Below are positions 1-10,822 of a stretch of DNA of 64,000 nucleotides, in pieces. Within the stretch, counting starts at the first letter, position 1, and each line of letters starts with the position of its first letter. This stretch comes from Diadema setosum. Lineage: Eukaryota > Echinodermata > Echinoidea > Diadematoida > Diadematidae. A program made the position numbers and the translations under genes. The stretch covers positions 14,147,828 through 14,211,827 of the forward strand of contig CM067069.1 of NCBI GenBank assembly GCA_033980235.1, given 5' to 3'. The notes beneath the pieces are model-generated. The model was not told where the DNA came from. It made no database searches and worked only from the letters and a program-made list of their open reading frames with translations.

Positions 1-113
1 ACCTCCTGATCGCTAGACAGGAATCATATCCGTTGGACTACCAAGCTTTCCCCCCAATAGCCAGTGACGGTTCTGACACCCTGTAGCAACAGGTAACTGC
101 ATATCTATTCAAA

Positions 114-684
114 TTAAAGGACAAGTTCACCTTCATAGACATGTGGGCGTGAGTGGATGCAGCAATATTAGTTGAACACATCAATGAGAGATTGAGGAAA
201 ATCGGACAATCCGTTCAAAAGTGATGAATTTTTGAAGTTTCTGCTCAGTCATGGCTGGATGAGAAGACTACTATAGCTTGTGATGTCATATGAGTACAAC
301 TATATAAAGGAAGTATAAAGAAAATTCAAGATATTCTCACTTTTCTCACATGATAAAAGAACACTCAACTTCGCTCTTTCAGAAGTCAGGGGGAATAATA
401 ATATTACCCCTAACATTAATAGTAACAAGTCAAAGAAATGTGTACTTAAAACAAAAAGTCAAATTTTGTGAAATTCTCTTTTTATTTTCCTTATATCGTT
501 GTACGCATGTGACATCATACACTGTAGTAGTCTTCTCCTCCAGTAGTGATTGTACACATATTTTAGAAATTCATAACTTTTGAACGGATTGTTGGATTTT
601 CCCCAAACTTTCACTTCTGTGTTCTACTAATATTGTTGCCTTCACTCAATCCACATAGTATATGAAGGTGAACTTGTCCTTTAT
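114..684. mobile_element. Foldback MITE, family A (TTAA + AGGACAAG ends)
   Basis: The left end AAAGGACAAGTTCACCTTC and right end GAAGGTGAACTTGTCCTTT are inverted repeats extending inward for about 190 bp each. They include inverted versions of GGATGAGAAGACTACT and the block ending GACATCATACACTG. TTAA flanks the left end; the right flank is TTAT. No coding capacity is visible. Other copies lie at 4336-4917 and 28949-29077. Confidence 0.85.
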
Positions 685-1053
685 TGAATCTTGCATCAAG
701 TTGTTTCATTGCAAGCGACTTACAGCTGCTGAAGGGCAATTTGTCAATCAGTCGCAATGAAAACAACTCAACCAATAATCATTACATGAAATTTGAGTAA
801 AAATTTGTCCCCTGAAGTTGTCAATTTGACTCAAGGCAACTAGGAAACACCACTAGCACTAACAGGAAATAAAAGTGTGTCCACTGAACATTCTCATCAA
901 CCTTTGCAAACTATGAATAAGTTTTGCTACGAAATGATTACTGTCATTTTATACAAAGTGATATTTGCCATCTACATAAAGAAATGATGACAAATGTTTC
1001 TGGGGAAAAAAATAAGGGCCAGGCATAATCTCTTACAGTAACAAAAAAGCTAC

Positions 1054-1143
1054 TTAACCTGTGGAGGATGGGCTGATTTTTGCTATAACAAGTATTTCCC
1101 AAAGACACCAAAGTATACTCAAGACTAGTCTTCAACAGGTTGA
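1054..1143. repeat. Short dispersed repeat, family C (~90 bp)
   Basis: Begins TTAACCTGTGGAGGATG and ends CTTCAACAGGTTGA. It shares the core GTATACT...GACTAGTCTTCAAC with copies at 55588-55680 and 57977-58069. Confidence 0.7.
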
Positions 1144-1572
1144 TATGAAATATGAGATGGTGATAGAGGGTAACTACAAGTATTCATCCATGAATGTCAA
1201 TTGGAACTGACAAGTTCTGTGCCCAAGGATGGCACAATACTCTCTTGGTTACTTGATGTTTACTGACAGGTAAACTACTGATAAGACACACAGGAATTAG
1301 TATATATCCCCCCCCCCCCCCCGAAATCTCGGGATGATTGATGCAATTCATTTCTAGAGCTGATTATCAGTAGTTTCACAAACTTTGAGTGTGCTTGCTT
1401 TCCATAATGGGGAGTGCACAGAAAATAGTAGGCTTCGAAAGTTAAAAGTGCTGTAGCAGTGTGAAGTAAACTTTTGTCATAAATTGCACACAAAAGCAAA
1501 CAAAATGCACCCAAATGACTTGGAGTAGAACTTAAAGTCAATCTGATACAGAGTATAACAAGAAATCTCCAC

Positions 1573-1856
1573 CTTGTACTCCTCCAATTTAGCAGCATGT
1601 CGATAATCCCTGTCCGCAATCTTAAAATGCACATATTTGCTCTGCATTCCTTTCTTGTAGATGCTCTCCGCGATGAGTCTGCTCACAAAGTTTTTGCCCG
1701 TCCCAGTGCGGCCATGGAAAGACAGAACCAGTGGCTTGGGAGGGTTTCGATTGGACAGGTGGCCATGGAGGGCCCCAAGGACCGTTTCCTGGACTATGTG
1801 CTGCCCGAATAGGTTCTCTTTCAATGCGTTCTCCAAGCCAGAGGGTGCAAAGAGAC
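1573..1856 (-). CDS. Torsin coding exon 2 (Walker A exon)
   Basis: The acceptor TTTCCTTTCAG precedes 1856 and two bases complete the split glycine codon. The 284-nt exon carries FGQHIVQETVLGAL and the Walker A loop. It ends after EEYK at AAG|GTGGAG, a weaker donor, close to where I recall an exon boundary in the human torsin gene. It leaves phase 0. Confidence 0.92.
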
Positions 1857-2059
1857 CTGAAAGGAAAGTGGGTAGGACATCTTCCTCAACTCAAATGTCA
1901 TTTTCCATGGGTCTAGCACAGAATTAGGCTGACCAAAACCGATATAATAACATAAATGATGATGATCTTAATAATGGTGATAGTGATGATAATAATAATG
2001 CTAATAGTAATAGTAGTAATAATAATGATGATGATGATGATGATGATAATAATAATAAC

Positions 2060-2121
<62 letters not shown>

Positions 2122-3358
2122 TATCAATAATAAGAAGAATGATAATAATAATAATGATAATTAAAACAATAACAATGCTCTAACCCCTTGAGGCCATAAT
2201 GCATATTGACCATGTAGGACAAACTCTTACAATCTGCCTCTACTATGCCCTGGGCCAATAGATTGGACTCAATATTACAGCTGAACATCACAAACACAAC
2301 GAGATATGTCATCATGATAACAACAACAATTTTACAACAATAACAGTATTACAACAAAAACAAGTATTACTACTACTAACAATAATCAAAATAACAAAAA
2401 TGATTAAAATAATACTGCAAATAATTCAAAATGGAAAAAAATCACACATATACATATGCTACAACAGTGGGAATTTAATTTTACACATTCCATTTCCATC
2501 ATATCCCCTGTTCAAGGTTCTTTAAAACATTGACACTTCACAGGCAACACTTCAAAGACATAAAATGCATTTCATAAGAGAAGTAATGAAAGTACCACAA
2601 TGACGGCCGGTCCTCAGTCATTAAATGGAAAGATGTTCTAATGTCAATGCCCACATGGTGAACACCCTTTCGGTTCTCTCTTGACTAAACAAGAACTTCT
2701 CAAATGAGGATATTACATATTTGAAATGCTGTCCTGAAATGCAATATCTGGGTTTTTACTTTTATTTGCACTTCTACCATGTTTGAAAGTGCTTAGTATG
2801 CAGTTAAGGTGACAGATCAGTGGGAATTGATCTATAGTCATTTTCAAAATGCATTCAAATTGCATACTTTTTCTCGTGACAAAAGTTACTAAAGGCTTAC
2901 TTGACTTTGAAAAAATCTTATCCATTCACCATGCATGCTATGACAAACCAAACTATCACATTATCCCCTTGAATTGCTGCAATAAAAAGTAAATTTGGTG
3001 AAGAAACTGCAATTATCAGTGAAACAGAGAGTAAATATAGCAGAGATCCCAGGTGGCACTAGCGTGTAGCATCACACTGCAGAAGGGTCTGTATATTCAT
3101 CAAGCTCCCCTGCGCTGCATGTGACTCTTACAAATGTATATGCATCAATTCACCTGATGAAATGTTGTGGATGTTGATCCAGGGCTCATCGCAGCATTCC
3201 CAGAGGCAGAACGGATTCCACGTCCATGCCACCGCCGCCGTGACGCCTACCATTTCCAGGACCTGACCCGAGGACCGGCCCTGCTGGGGCTGCAGCGGCA
3301 AGCCACCCATGAGAAGGAGCAGGATGAAAAGGTGTCGCACATTCATCGCTTGTGCCAT
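1573..3358 (-). CDS. Torsin-family AAA+ ATPase, N-terminal two exons (gene runs off left edge)
   Basis: Torsins are ATPases of the ER and nuclear-envelope lumen that need LAP1/LULL1-type partners (TOR1AIP1/2) to hydrolyse ATP. Two exons joined in phase (3358-3154, then 1856-1573) give 163 residues. A hydrophobic signal sequence (HLFILLLLMGG) starts near residue 8. A second hydrophobic stretch ending FCLWECC parallels the N-terminal membrane-associated helix and paired cysteines of torsin-1A. Walker A GRTGTGKN lies at residues 117-124, followed by the family pattern NFVSRLIAESIYKKG. The Asn after the Walker lysine is diagnostic of torsins. The usual Trp of the HGWTGTGK motif is Arg here. Walker B, sensor and C-terminal Cys motifs are missing because exons 3 onward would lie left of position 1. 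Features of both torsin-1 and torsin-3 are present, so I give no paralogue name. Confidence 0.93.
1945..2165. repeat. (TAA)n/(TGA)n microsatellite
   Basis: Interrupted AAT/GAT triplets grade into a nearly pure ATA run at about 2060-2120. It lies in torsin intron 1 (1857-3153), which otherwise shows no recognisable feature. The leucine- and isoleucine-rich frames here are repeat artefacts. Confidence 0.95.
3154..3358 (-). CDS. Torsin coding exon 1 (signal peptide exon)
   Basis: The start is placed at the ATG read from 3358, the methionine just before the signal peptide. The frame stays open upstream to about 3505 with further ATGs, so a longer start is possible but would bury the signal sequence. 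The exon ends TCATCAG|GTGAAT at 3154, one base into a codon, which fits the next exon. Confidence 0.8.
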
Positions 3359-4335
3359 CGTTCCTGAGATGGAGACCTGCAGCCATCCTCTGCCAGATAC
3401 ATTCCAAAGATCTCTGTAGAATGCTCCCCTAAACTGCAAAGTCCTCCATGGTGTATTCTGTTGATTCATTGCTGCCAATCCCCAAATATGTCTTCTGCCC
3501 GGCATATGCGACGCTGTGCCCTGTAACTGTACTATGTATGGCGATCAAGCTCTCGGCTGTGGTTGCTTTTTCCCATGTGCAGCATCTAAATTGAACCATG
3601 CAGTCACAATTTACTTTTAAATGTGGAATAAATGGCAGTAACATAATACCGGTAACAACTCTGATTTGATGAAAATGTGTTGATGTGCAGATTAATCCAC
3701 TATAAAATGTCTTGCTGAATTTGAAGTTTCACAACTTCCCTTTAGAAACCGAACCCTACCTGCTAGAGGAAATCAAAATGCTGTAGAGCTAGAGTGTAGG
3801 CCTGTATCTAGGGCTTACTTCTTTAAATTATGACGCAGCAAAAGATTTAATTAAGATTTTTATACAAAAAGAAGATCGACAAACATCTTTTTGTTCCTTA
3901 AATAAGAAAATACCCTCAGATTGATGATAAATATTGTCAATAAATTATCTTGTTCACTCATAGTACAATTTAGTAGTAGGTCCGTAGTAACAACACTCAC
4001 TGGGACACTGGTAACAGAAATCTAGTGTCTGTCAGGTCCTACTCCTACGTCCTAGACCTATTACGCTTAGTAGCAGTGAGTGCCACCTGCGCAGTGTTGG
4101 TGTATTTACACAGTACAGCCATCACATTCCATACCATCCATCGTATTTTGTGTTTTTTTTTTAGTTTTAAATCTACTTTAAATTTATCATATTTAGTGTC
4201 TACACTACACACAGACCCTCAAATCTTAATTTAATGATTAATTAAGGTAATTGCAGGTTTTTTTTTACTGGACTGGGCTAGTAAGAAAATTAATTGTGTA
4301 AACTGTAAGGTTTGTTCTACTATTTTTCTTCTAGT

Positions 4336-4917
4336 TTAAAGGACAAGTTTACCTTCATAAACATAAGGATTGAGAGAATCCAGCAATATTAGTCGAATAC
4401 ATCAGTGAAAGTTTGAGGAAAATTGGACAATCAATGCAAAAGTTATGAATTTTTAAAATTGTTGTGTTGGAACCGCTGGATGAGGAGACTACTAAGGCTC
4501 GTGATGTCATATGAGTACAACAGCATTAAGAAAATGTAAAGAAAATTCAATATAATTTCCCTTTTTTCGCATAATAAAAGAGCACTTGACTTGCCTCTTT
4601 CTAAAGGCAATGGGAATAATATTACTAGTACCCATAACATATGTCAGTCATGAGTCAAGGCAATGTGTACTTTTTTCAAGATGAAATTTTGTAAAATTCT
4701 CTTTACGACTACATGTTCCTTATATTGTTGTACGCATGTGACATCATACACTGCAGTAGTCTTCTCATCCAGCGGCCGGTGACTGCACAAAAACTTCAAC
4801 AATTCATAACTTCATGAACGGATTGTCCGATTTTCCTCAAACTTTCAATGATGTGTTCTACTAATATTGCTACATTCTCTCAATCATTATGTTAATGAAG
4901 GTGAACTTGTCCTTTAA
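4336..4917. mobile_element. Foldback MITE, family A
   Basis: TTAA lies at both ends (4336-4339 and 4914-4917), with terminal inverted repeats AGGACAAGTTTACCTTCAT / GAAGGTGAACTTGTCCT. Its length and internal order match the copy at 114-684. Confidence 0.88.
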
Positions 4918-5079
4918 TTTAATCTTTATAGGGCCTATTTATCCTTATCAAAATTTTACATCATTTCACATAGTCTAGGTGCCTATTAATTTTACTGTAA
5001 CGTTAGGCCTGTAGTTACTGAGCTATAACCGTTATAGAAATCACGATAATATCCGTGCCAATGGAGCCTGGAAGGCTAA

Positions 5080-5480
5080 AGTAAATTACTGGTTGAGGTG
5101 GGGATTCATGTTTTGAACATTCCTAAGTGAGATAATGAGAACCCTGTTATGAAATATGAAAGAGCATGTAATTTTAAGAAGGATTCAATGTTTATTTGAT
5201 GAAAATTGGTTTTCAAATGACCGAGATATCCCAAAAAAGTGATAATAATAAAAGGCGACAGGCCACGCCTTTTATTAGGATCTCTTTGTTTCACCTTGTT
5301 TTAGGATATCTTGGCCATTTCAAAACCGATTTTCATCGTAAGAATTGCATGCTCTTTGACATCCCTAGCTATAAATTTAACCAGTTAGGCCATAAAAACG
5401 GTTTCTGAATATCTCGCAAAACGTTAAAGCTAAATGATAAATCCTCACCTCGACCAGACAGAACTGTACACACCCTTTAA
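5080..5480. repeat. Dispersed repeat, family D (diverged copy)
   Basis: Shares ordered blocks with 37382-37769, including GAGATAATGAGAA, GAAATATGAAAGAGCATGTA, TTTATTTGATGAAAATTGGT and ATCTCGCAAAA. The ends are less clear than in the other copy. Confidence 0.7.
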
Positions 5481-6099
5481 TGTTAGATTAGAATTAAATT
5501 TATAGAAGTTAGGGTTTATATCAGGCCCTAAACTATACTTTAATTTAAAAGTTTAGTTTTTGTAAATTTATAATAGCACCAAGGACAAGGTCCAAGGTCA
5601 GCAGGGCAAGGATAAGGATGAGCCATATCGAGCCCGGCCCAGCCATTTAGTAAAGTTTAATAAAAAATTAAAAGTTTACACATACATGCGCGTTTTCCTG
5701 CTTGACAGCAGCACTTCATTCATTACTTTTTGAGCAACAGTGTCAGTAGTGTCCTCTCAAAAATGCCAACTTTCCCTCTCGCGGTTCTAACGTTACTGGG
5801 AACGGTAGAGATCTCACTTACAATGTATGTGTGGTAAACAAATACTTTACCCGTACCCTGCCACCCTATCACACAGCACAGTCACAGCTCAGTCATACGA
5901 GTATTAATGGACCTGTACACAATCTTCGCGATACTGAAAGTAGGCTCTAGTTCTGTGGGTCACCCAAGGGCAATTCCCCGCCTGGGTGGAGATGATATCA
6001 TCGCTGAGACCCAAACACACAGACAGCGACAGCTCCGCCTCCTCTTTTTTTCGCTGTTTGTACGTTTTTATAGCTCCTACCACTGGGCGATACACGTTA

Positions 6100-6190
6100 C
6101 GAACGTGTTTTGCGAGTCAGCGCAAAGGATATATCCCACAATGCATCTCAAAGCTGATAATATCAAAATGGCGATTGGGTGAGTGTTTCC
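6100..6190 (+). promoter_or_regulatory. Promoter-like block with possible 5' exon
   Basis: TCCCACAATGCA resembles the ZNF143/Staf core, CAAAATGGCG resembles the YY1 element found just downstream of many TATA-less start sites, and ATTGG is a reversed CCAAT. A donor-like GG|GTGAGTG follows at about 6179-6180. It could be an alternative CEP350 first exon or a torsin/bidirectional promoter. This rests on motifs only. Confidence 0.3.
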
Positions 6191-7070
6191 GTATAGTTTG
6201 AATACGTATTCATGAACGTTAGAAATTACGTTTGTTAACCTTCATTTTGCACTAATAACATAGAAATTGAGTAATATTTTGTACCTGCATAGTATAAATT
6301 ATGTCTGTAGAGTGTTTCAGTATGTATATATGGAAGTATTTTCATAACATAGCCTTGTGAAACTTTGTTGTTTTGAAATTGTGTGGGTTGGACTGCCGCA
6401 GTACAGTTACCAACACGGCTCATTATGGAGTGGGATCACACAGCTCAGTGCATAAACTTCACTGCAAACTGCGTGCGTGACTCGGAAGTGAGTCATTCAA
6501 TACGATTTATTCGAACTTTTCGCAGTAAACTATAAGACTGAGTTGCATACAGAAAGAAGCGTAAAACATTTGTTTGCATTTTCATGGAATAGGTGTCAAT
6601 AACTTTAAATTTAGAGTGATCTAGATTCTAGTTCTTAATAATACGATCTAGGCCCTACACACGGAATGCTAAGGCGAGTCAATAAACAGTCGTCATTGCT
6701 CCACTGCATACACCGGTTTAACGTTATATAGCCAGACCAGACTGCTGTGCAAAGCACAGCAGTCTGACATGTATGGTTGGACCTATTACTCATCGACCGC
6801 CTAATGTTTATTTGCTTGATAAGAATATTTAACACTGAAATTCACATAAAAAACGACCTACGTGATCCATTGAGAAAATCCAGCACTATCAAATGCTGTT
6901 ATTCCCTTTTTGATTCGAAGTTTCAGTGCAAAAATATCGCCGTCGAACTTGCATGGCCTCATTTCAGCTCCCCGCGGTAAAGCTCCTTATTGAGATCGAC
7001 GGCTGTTTTTGCATTGACAATGCACGCAAACCGAGTTGTATTGAACACCGTGTTGTACAGAGCTTTTTAG

Positions 7071-7967
7071 AAAGGCAGTGTATACAACCACACGGGTGTG
7101 TCTTTACCATCCAGCCACACGAGTGTGGTTGTAGCCAGGCCCTGGTTGCTGGATACAGCCACACTCGTGTGTAATGTACATTCACACACACGAAGAAGCT
7201 TTTTATTGCGTAGCGGGAATGTTTGTGGCCGGCCACATCAACACGCGATCATGCACCACCACAAAGCGGTGAACATGAACCTGCCTCCTAGATTAATCCC
7301 ATTTAATATAATATTATCACACTATCTAGACAAATTTACCTTTTTTCATATTTAACTTTATTCTCATTTTCTTGATTTGATGAGGTGAATTTAAAGTTAC
7401 AATTGATTTTAATACATTGTGTCGTTATTGAGACTTCGCCTTCGTTCGGGTACTAATCGCGCATCCACGATCCAGCGTACGCAGGCAGCCGGCGCACGGG
7501 TCCGGGTCCCTGCTGGGGCGGGTGGTCGGCACAACTGCGCTGGCCGGCTAGGCTGCAGCTGCCCTGAGCGATCGCTAGCACACCACCAGCAGTTTAGCGA
7601 TGCCAATCCAAAGTCCCCCAATTTAGCGGCAGTTGTAACTTTGCTATTAATTCTAAACCCATATCAAACAAACACGATGAGAATGGAGCGAAAAAGTTAT
7701 TTGTAAAATAACAATAATAAAAGGTATGAAAATGAGGTTACTTTCATCACTTTGTGAGCAAGGTGATCATGATTGTGTGGCGTTAACGTGTTTGACATGC
7801 ACGCACGGTGATCATCTTCTCCGTACCGTGTGTGTATCCCATAGAGCTGTATTACATGTGCATTACACACGAGTGTGGCTGTATCCAGCGACTCTGGCCA
7901 TGGCTACAACCACACTCGTGTGGCTGGATGGTAAGGACACACGCGTGTGGTTGTATACACTGCCTTT
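7071..7967. mobile_element. Element with 110-bp inverted arms built of CACACGAGTGTG palindromes
   Basis: Arms at 7071-7180 and 7857-7967 are near-identical inverted copies. Each carries three short palindromes of the CACACNNGTGTG type (for example CCACACGAGTGTGG). The ~675-bp centre includes a GC-rich stretch (about 7450-7590) and no clear coding frame. It may be a non-autonomous DNA transposon with multiple transposase-type sites in its ends, but I cannot assign a family. Confidence 0.7.
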
Positions 7968-8548
7968 TAGAAACTTCCATAGACATTACATTACGATTCG
8001 TTGAAAATATTCATTCGAAATTTTGTCCTTGATTAAAACCATTAATGAACAGTGAATTTTCGCGTTTTCCCACACCATCCTCATCAATGGTCAAAGCCAA
8101 TCCATTTTTATGTGCTCTGCGCGCAGTGAAGTGCGTACTAAGCGCTCTGTGCGCCAATGCAATGTATACGCGGTCGGTTTCAAAAAGGGTGGTCGATATG
8201 TAGTAGGGCTACCATACTAGTGTTTGAACGTTGTAAACGACCGTCGCTTTTGACGGCAAAACCACAAAAAATGTCTTTTATTTTGTTTGATTTCAACAGT
8301 AATACCACCCACCTATATCATATTTTGCTGATGGTTGAGTTGAATTTGGTGTTTTGTTGGTATCCAAACCTTATTGTTAAATTTTTCGGAGTAGATTGTG
8401 CGATGATTCACAAAATCAACGAACTACCACGAACGCTCAACCCGAGGTACCGTGGTAGCATTTTACGTACGCCCGTGCATTTCGTGTGTTATGTAAAGCT
8501 TGTCGTCTTCTACGTACATGTATTTCCGCGCGTGCTGCTCTCATGATT

Positions 8549-8570
8549 TGACGTCACTTCCGCTCCAACT
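8549..8570 (+). promoter_or_regulatory. CEP350: Candidate CEP350 core promoter: CRE plus ETS motif
   Basis: A consensus CRE TGACGTCA (8549-8556) overlaps an ETS site CACTTCCGC (8555-8563). This pairing is typical of TATA-less housekeeping promoters. It sits just upstream of the best candidate 5' UTR exon for CEP350. No transcript evidence is available. Confidence 0.5.
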
Positions 8571-8579
8571 AGCTACGTT

Positions 8580-8675
8580 GTAGTATAGGAGAGTGATTGC
8601 CATTCAATAACATGCAGAAGATGAGGAGGGAAGCAATATGGACGCTTACAGACCTGATTTTAAGGACGGATTTCG
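8580..8675 (+). other. CEP350: Candidate CEP350 5' UTR exon
   Basis: It follows the CRE/ETS block and ends at TTTCG|GTGGGT (8675). Joined to the acceptor at 10692 it gives a leader containing a 32-codon upstream frame (ATG at 8612) that stops at 10724-10726, two bases before the CEP350 ATG. The start coordinate is approximate. Confidence 0.4.
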
Positions 8676-9174
8676 GTGGGTTTTTGACTAATTAAAAAAA
8701 ATACGCATACCGATTATTGAATGATTATCATAGATTACGGGGATTCCTTATAATGTACTTTTCCACGATTAATAAAGATATTCATGAAGGAAACATACAC
8801 CCACCGCTGAAAAATAACAACATCTGCGAAGGAGTAGACGTGCAGCCTACCTAGCCTACCTAGCCTTGACTTTTATTTAACCACTACCAGAACATATCGC
8901 GTTATCATTGTCATGGCCCAAAGTCAATGACAGGTACGTGCTCATCCAGACGTTAACAAGCAAGGGCAGGATAGTGGACAGAGATAGAAAATTCTAATGG
9001 TATGCCCAGGTATCTGCGACTGCGACCAGCAAGCACACACACCCGCACCCTCAACATTATGGTGGGGTATTCTGCAGTTGTTCAGGACTTTTTATGACAC
9101 TGCTGCTAGCCAGTGCTCGGACTGGTTGAGTGCATTGGATGTTCTCATACCAGAGTATGATGTTCAGTGTGGTT

Positions 9175-9240
9175 TTGTTGTTGTTGTTGTTGTTGTTGTT
9201 GTTTTTGTCCAAGACTAGACTAATTCAAGCCAAGCCTCTT

Positions 9241-9272
<32 letters not shown>
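9175..9272. repeat. (GTT)n and (TC)n microsatellites
   Basis: A (GTT)n run occupies about 9175-9205 and a (TC)n run about 9245-9272, in the candidate first intron of CEP350. Confidence 0.9.
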
Positions 9273-9339
9273 CTTGTCTTTTTTATTTTTTTCCCTCAAC
9301 TCAGGCAGCAAACCCATTGTACTTTGTAGCCTAGCTATG

Positions 9340-9789
9340 CTTCTAGAAACTTGTGTTTATGAATTTGACACTAGATTCTAGTGTAAATTTTTCTCTGAGG
9401 TATCTGGTGTGCTGGATATGATATGATACTTGTTTTTGTTTTTTTTTTCCAAATCATGCTTTAATCTGTTCTTATTAATCTTACATATCGGCCATGCTAT
9501 GTCAAATGATGAGCTGATTAATGTTAGTATAGTTGAGCACTTTTATTGTTTGAATTACTAGAAATTGGTGTTCATGAATGTGACAGTAGATTCTCATTTT
9601 ACTGGGGTAAATTTTTCTCTGGGGTATCTGGTGTGCTGGATATGATTTGAATAGTTTTGATATTTACTTAATTTTCCCTAACCGTGCTTTATTTTATTCT
9701 TACTAATCTTACCTATTGACCATGCTATGTCAAATGATGAGCTGATTAATGTTAGTACAGTTGAGCATTTTTATTGTTTGAATTACCAG
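9340..9789. repeat. ~225-bp tandem duplication in 5' intron
   Basis: Two diverged direct copies share GGTATCTGGTGTGCTGGATA, CCATGCTATGTCAAATGATG and GAGCTGATTAATGTTAGTA in the same order and spacing. No coding function is evident. Confidence 0.8.
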
Positions 9790-10691
9790 GTCTGCCTGGT
9801 AAGTATCAGTTTGCAAGGTAGACAGATCACTAATCAGATCAATCCACTGGCCTCATTAAAAAAAAAGGAAAAAAATCAATGATTTTACATACAAGCGCCA
9901 TGAGTATAATGAACTGTTCATTGTTTCTGAGCTGAGCTGTGGGGCCTTTTAGTAACTACACATTTGCACATCCTATTGCATTTTGTAGATCATGACTTTT
10001 GTGTAATAGATTTTTCATAAAAATTCTTAACTTATTTTAGACCATTTCTATCATTCCACATCATGTTTGTAGAAATTGCAATATTAGTAATGTGCCTGGA
10101 ATTTGAAGAAGAAAAAAAAGAAAAAGAAGAAATCATCCGTCAATAAACTTTTCAACTTGATGTTGTCCTGTCTTGCGATTGTACTCTTCTAAAATTAGTT
10201 GTAGAAATGTAGTCAGGACTAGACTAGTCTGTAGCAAAGATAGTAGATAACAAGATACGAAGGCGCGCGATAAAAATGGACACAAAATGGCTACCCTACA
10301 TGATGATACAAAAGAGAGCTAAGTACAAACTCAGTACACCTAGGAACATCACTCATTTCAAAAGTTAGTGGTATTTTTATTATCTTAAAAAGATTTAAAA
10401 ATTATAGTCGTAGCTTTTTTTCGATTAAGGGGATTATTTTGAAGAACGAGATGTTAAATTAATAAGGATTATTTCGTGGAGGTAAAAATTTGGCAATAAC
10501 ATGATCTCACAGTCAAAGATGCTTCATAAACAACAACAACATCTTCAAGCCTTAAGATGTTTTAAGCTGTGTAACTTGTGCAATATGTAGGATATGTATA
10601 CAGTGTATTATTGGTTACTTTTAAGTATTAAAACTGAATCATGGCCCAAACAAACATGCAACATACCTATGTGCATTCTCTTTCACAACAG

Positions 10692-10728
10692 ACACTTGCA
10701 CAGATGAGCAGAAGATGTGTGCTTGATA
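10692..10728 (+). other. CEP350: CEP350 5' UTR part of first coding exon
   Basis: The acceptor TTTCACAACAG ends at 10691. An in-frame TGA in this segment precedes the chosen ATG, which helps fix the start. Confidence 0.6.
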
Positions 10729-10822
10729 ATGGCCAGCACAACAGTAAGAGCCAGACGGGTCACAGAGCCAACTCCTGTACAGAAACAACCATATCAACTC
10801 AATGATGAGAAGCCATTTGCAA
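10729..10822 (+). CDS. CEP350: CEP350 coding exon 1
   Basis: Residues 1-31, beginning MASTTVRARRVTEPTP. The ATG has A at -3 and G at +4 and an in-frame stop upstream. It ends GCAA|GTAAGT with one base over, which joins exon 2 as an Asn codon. Confidence 0.8.

Larger units (their letters stand above)
1..1572. other. Torsin intron, left part
   Basis: No torsin exon 3 motif (WIRGNVS, FIFDEMDKM) is visible on the minus strand here. The stretch holds a foldback element (114-684), a poly-C run (about 1309-1322) and a small TTAA-ended repeat (1054-1143). Confidence 0.7.
3359..8548. other. Torsin-CEP350 divergent intergenic region
   Basis: The two genes are head to head with about 5 kb between them. 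No convincing coding exon is present. It holds a family A MITE (4336-4917), a repeat related to one inside intron 23 of CEP350 (about 5080-5480), a promoter-like block near 6100-6190 and a large inverted-repeat element (7071-7967). Where torsin transcription starts cannot be seen. Confidence 0.6.

Noticed and set aside
1924..2183. Open frames of poly-Leu/Ile/Met
   Set aside because: They are translations of the (TAA)n microsatellite; no splice or family support.
8157..8546. 129-residue open frame upstream of CEP350
   Set aside because: No recognisable motif, no splice context, and composition typical of non-coding AT-rich DNA; it ends at the CRE/ETS block.
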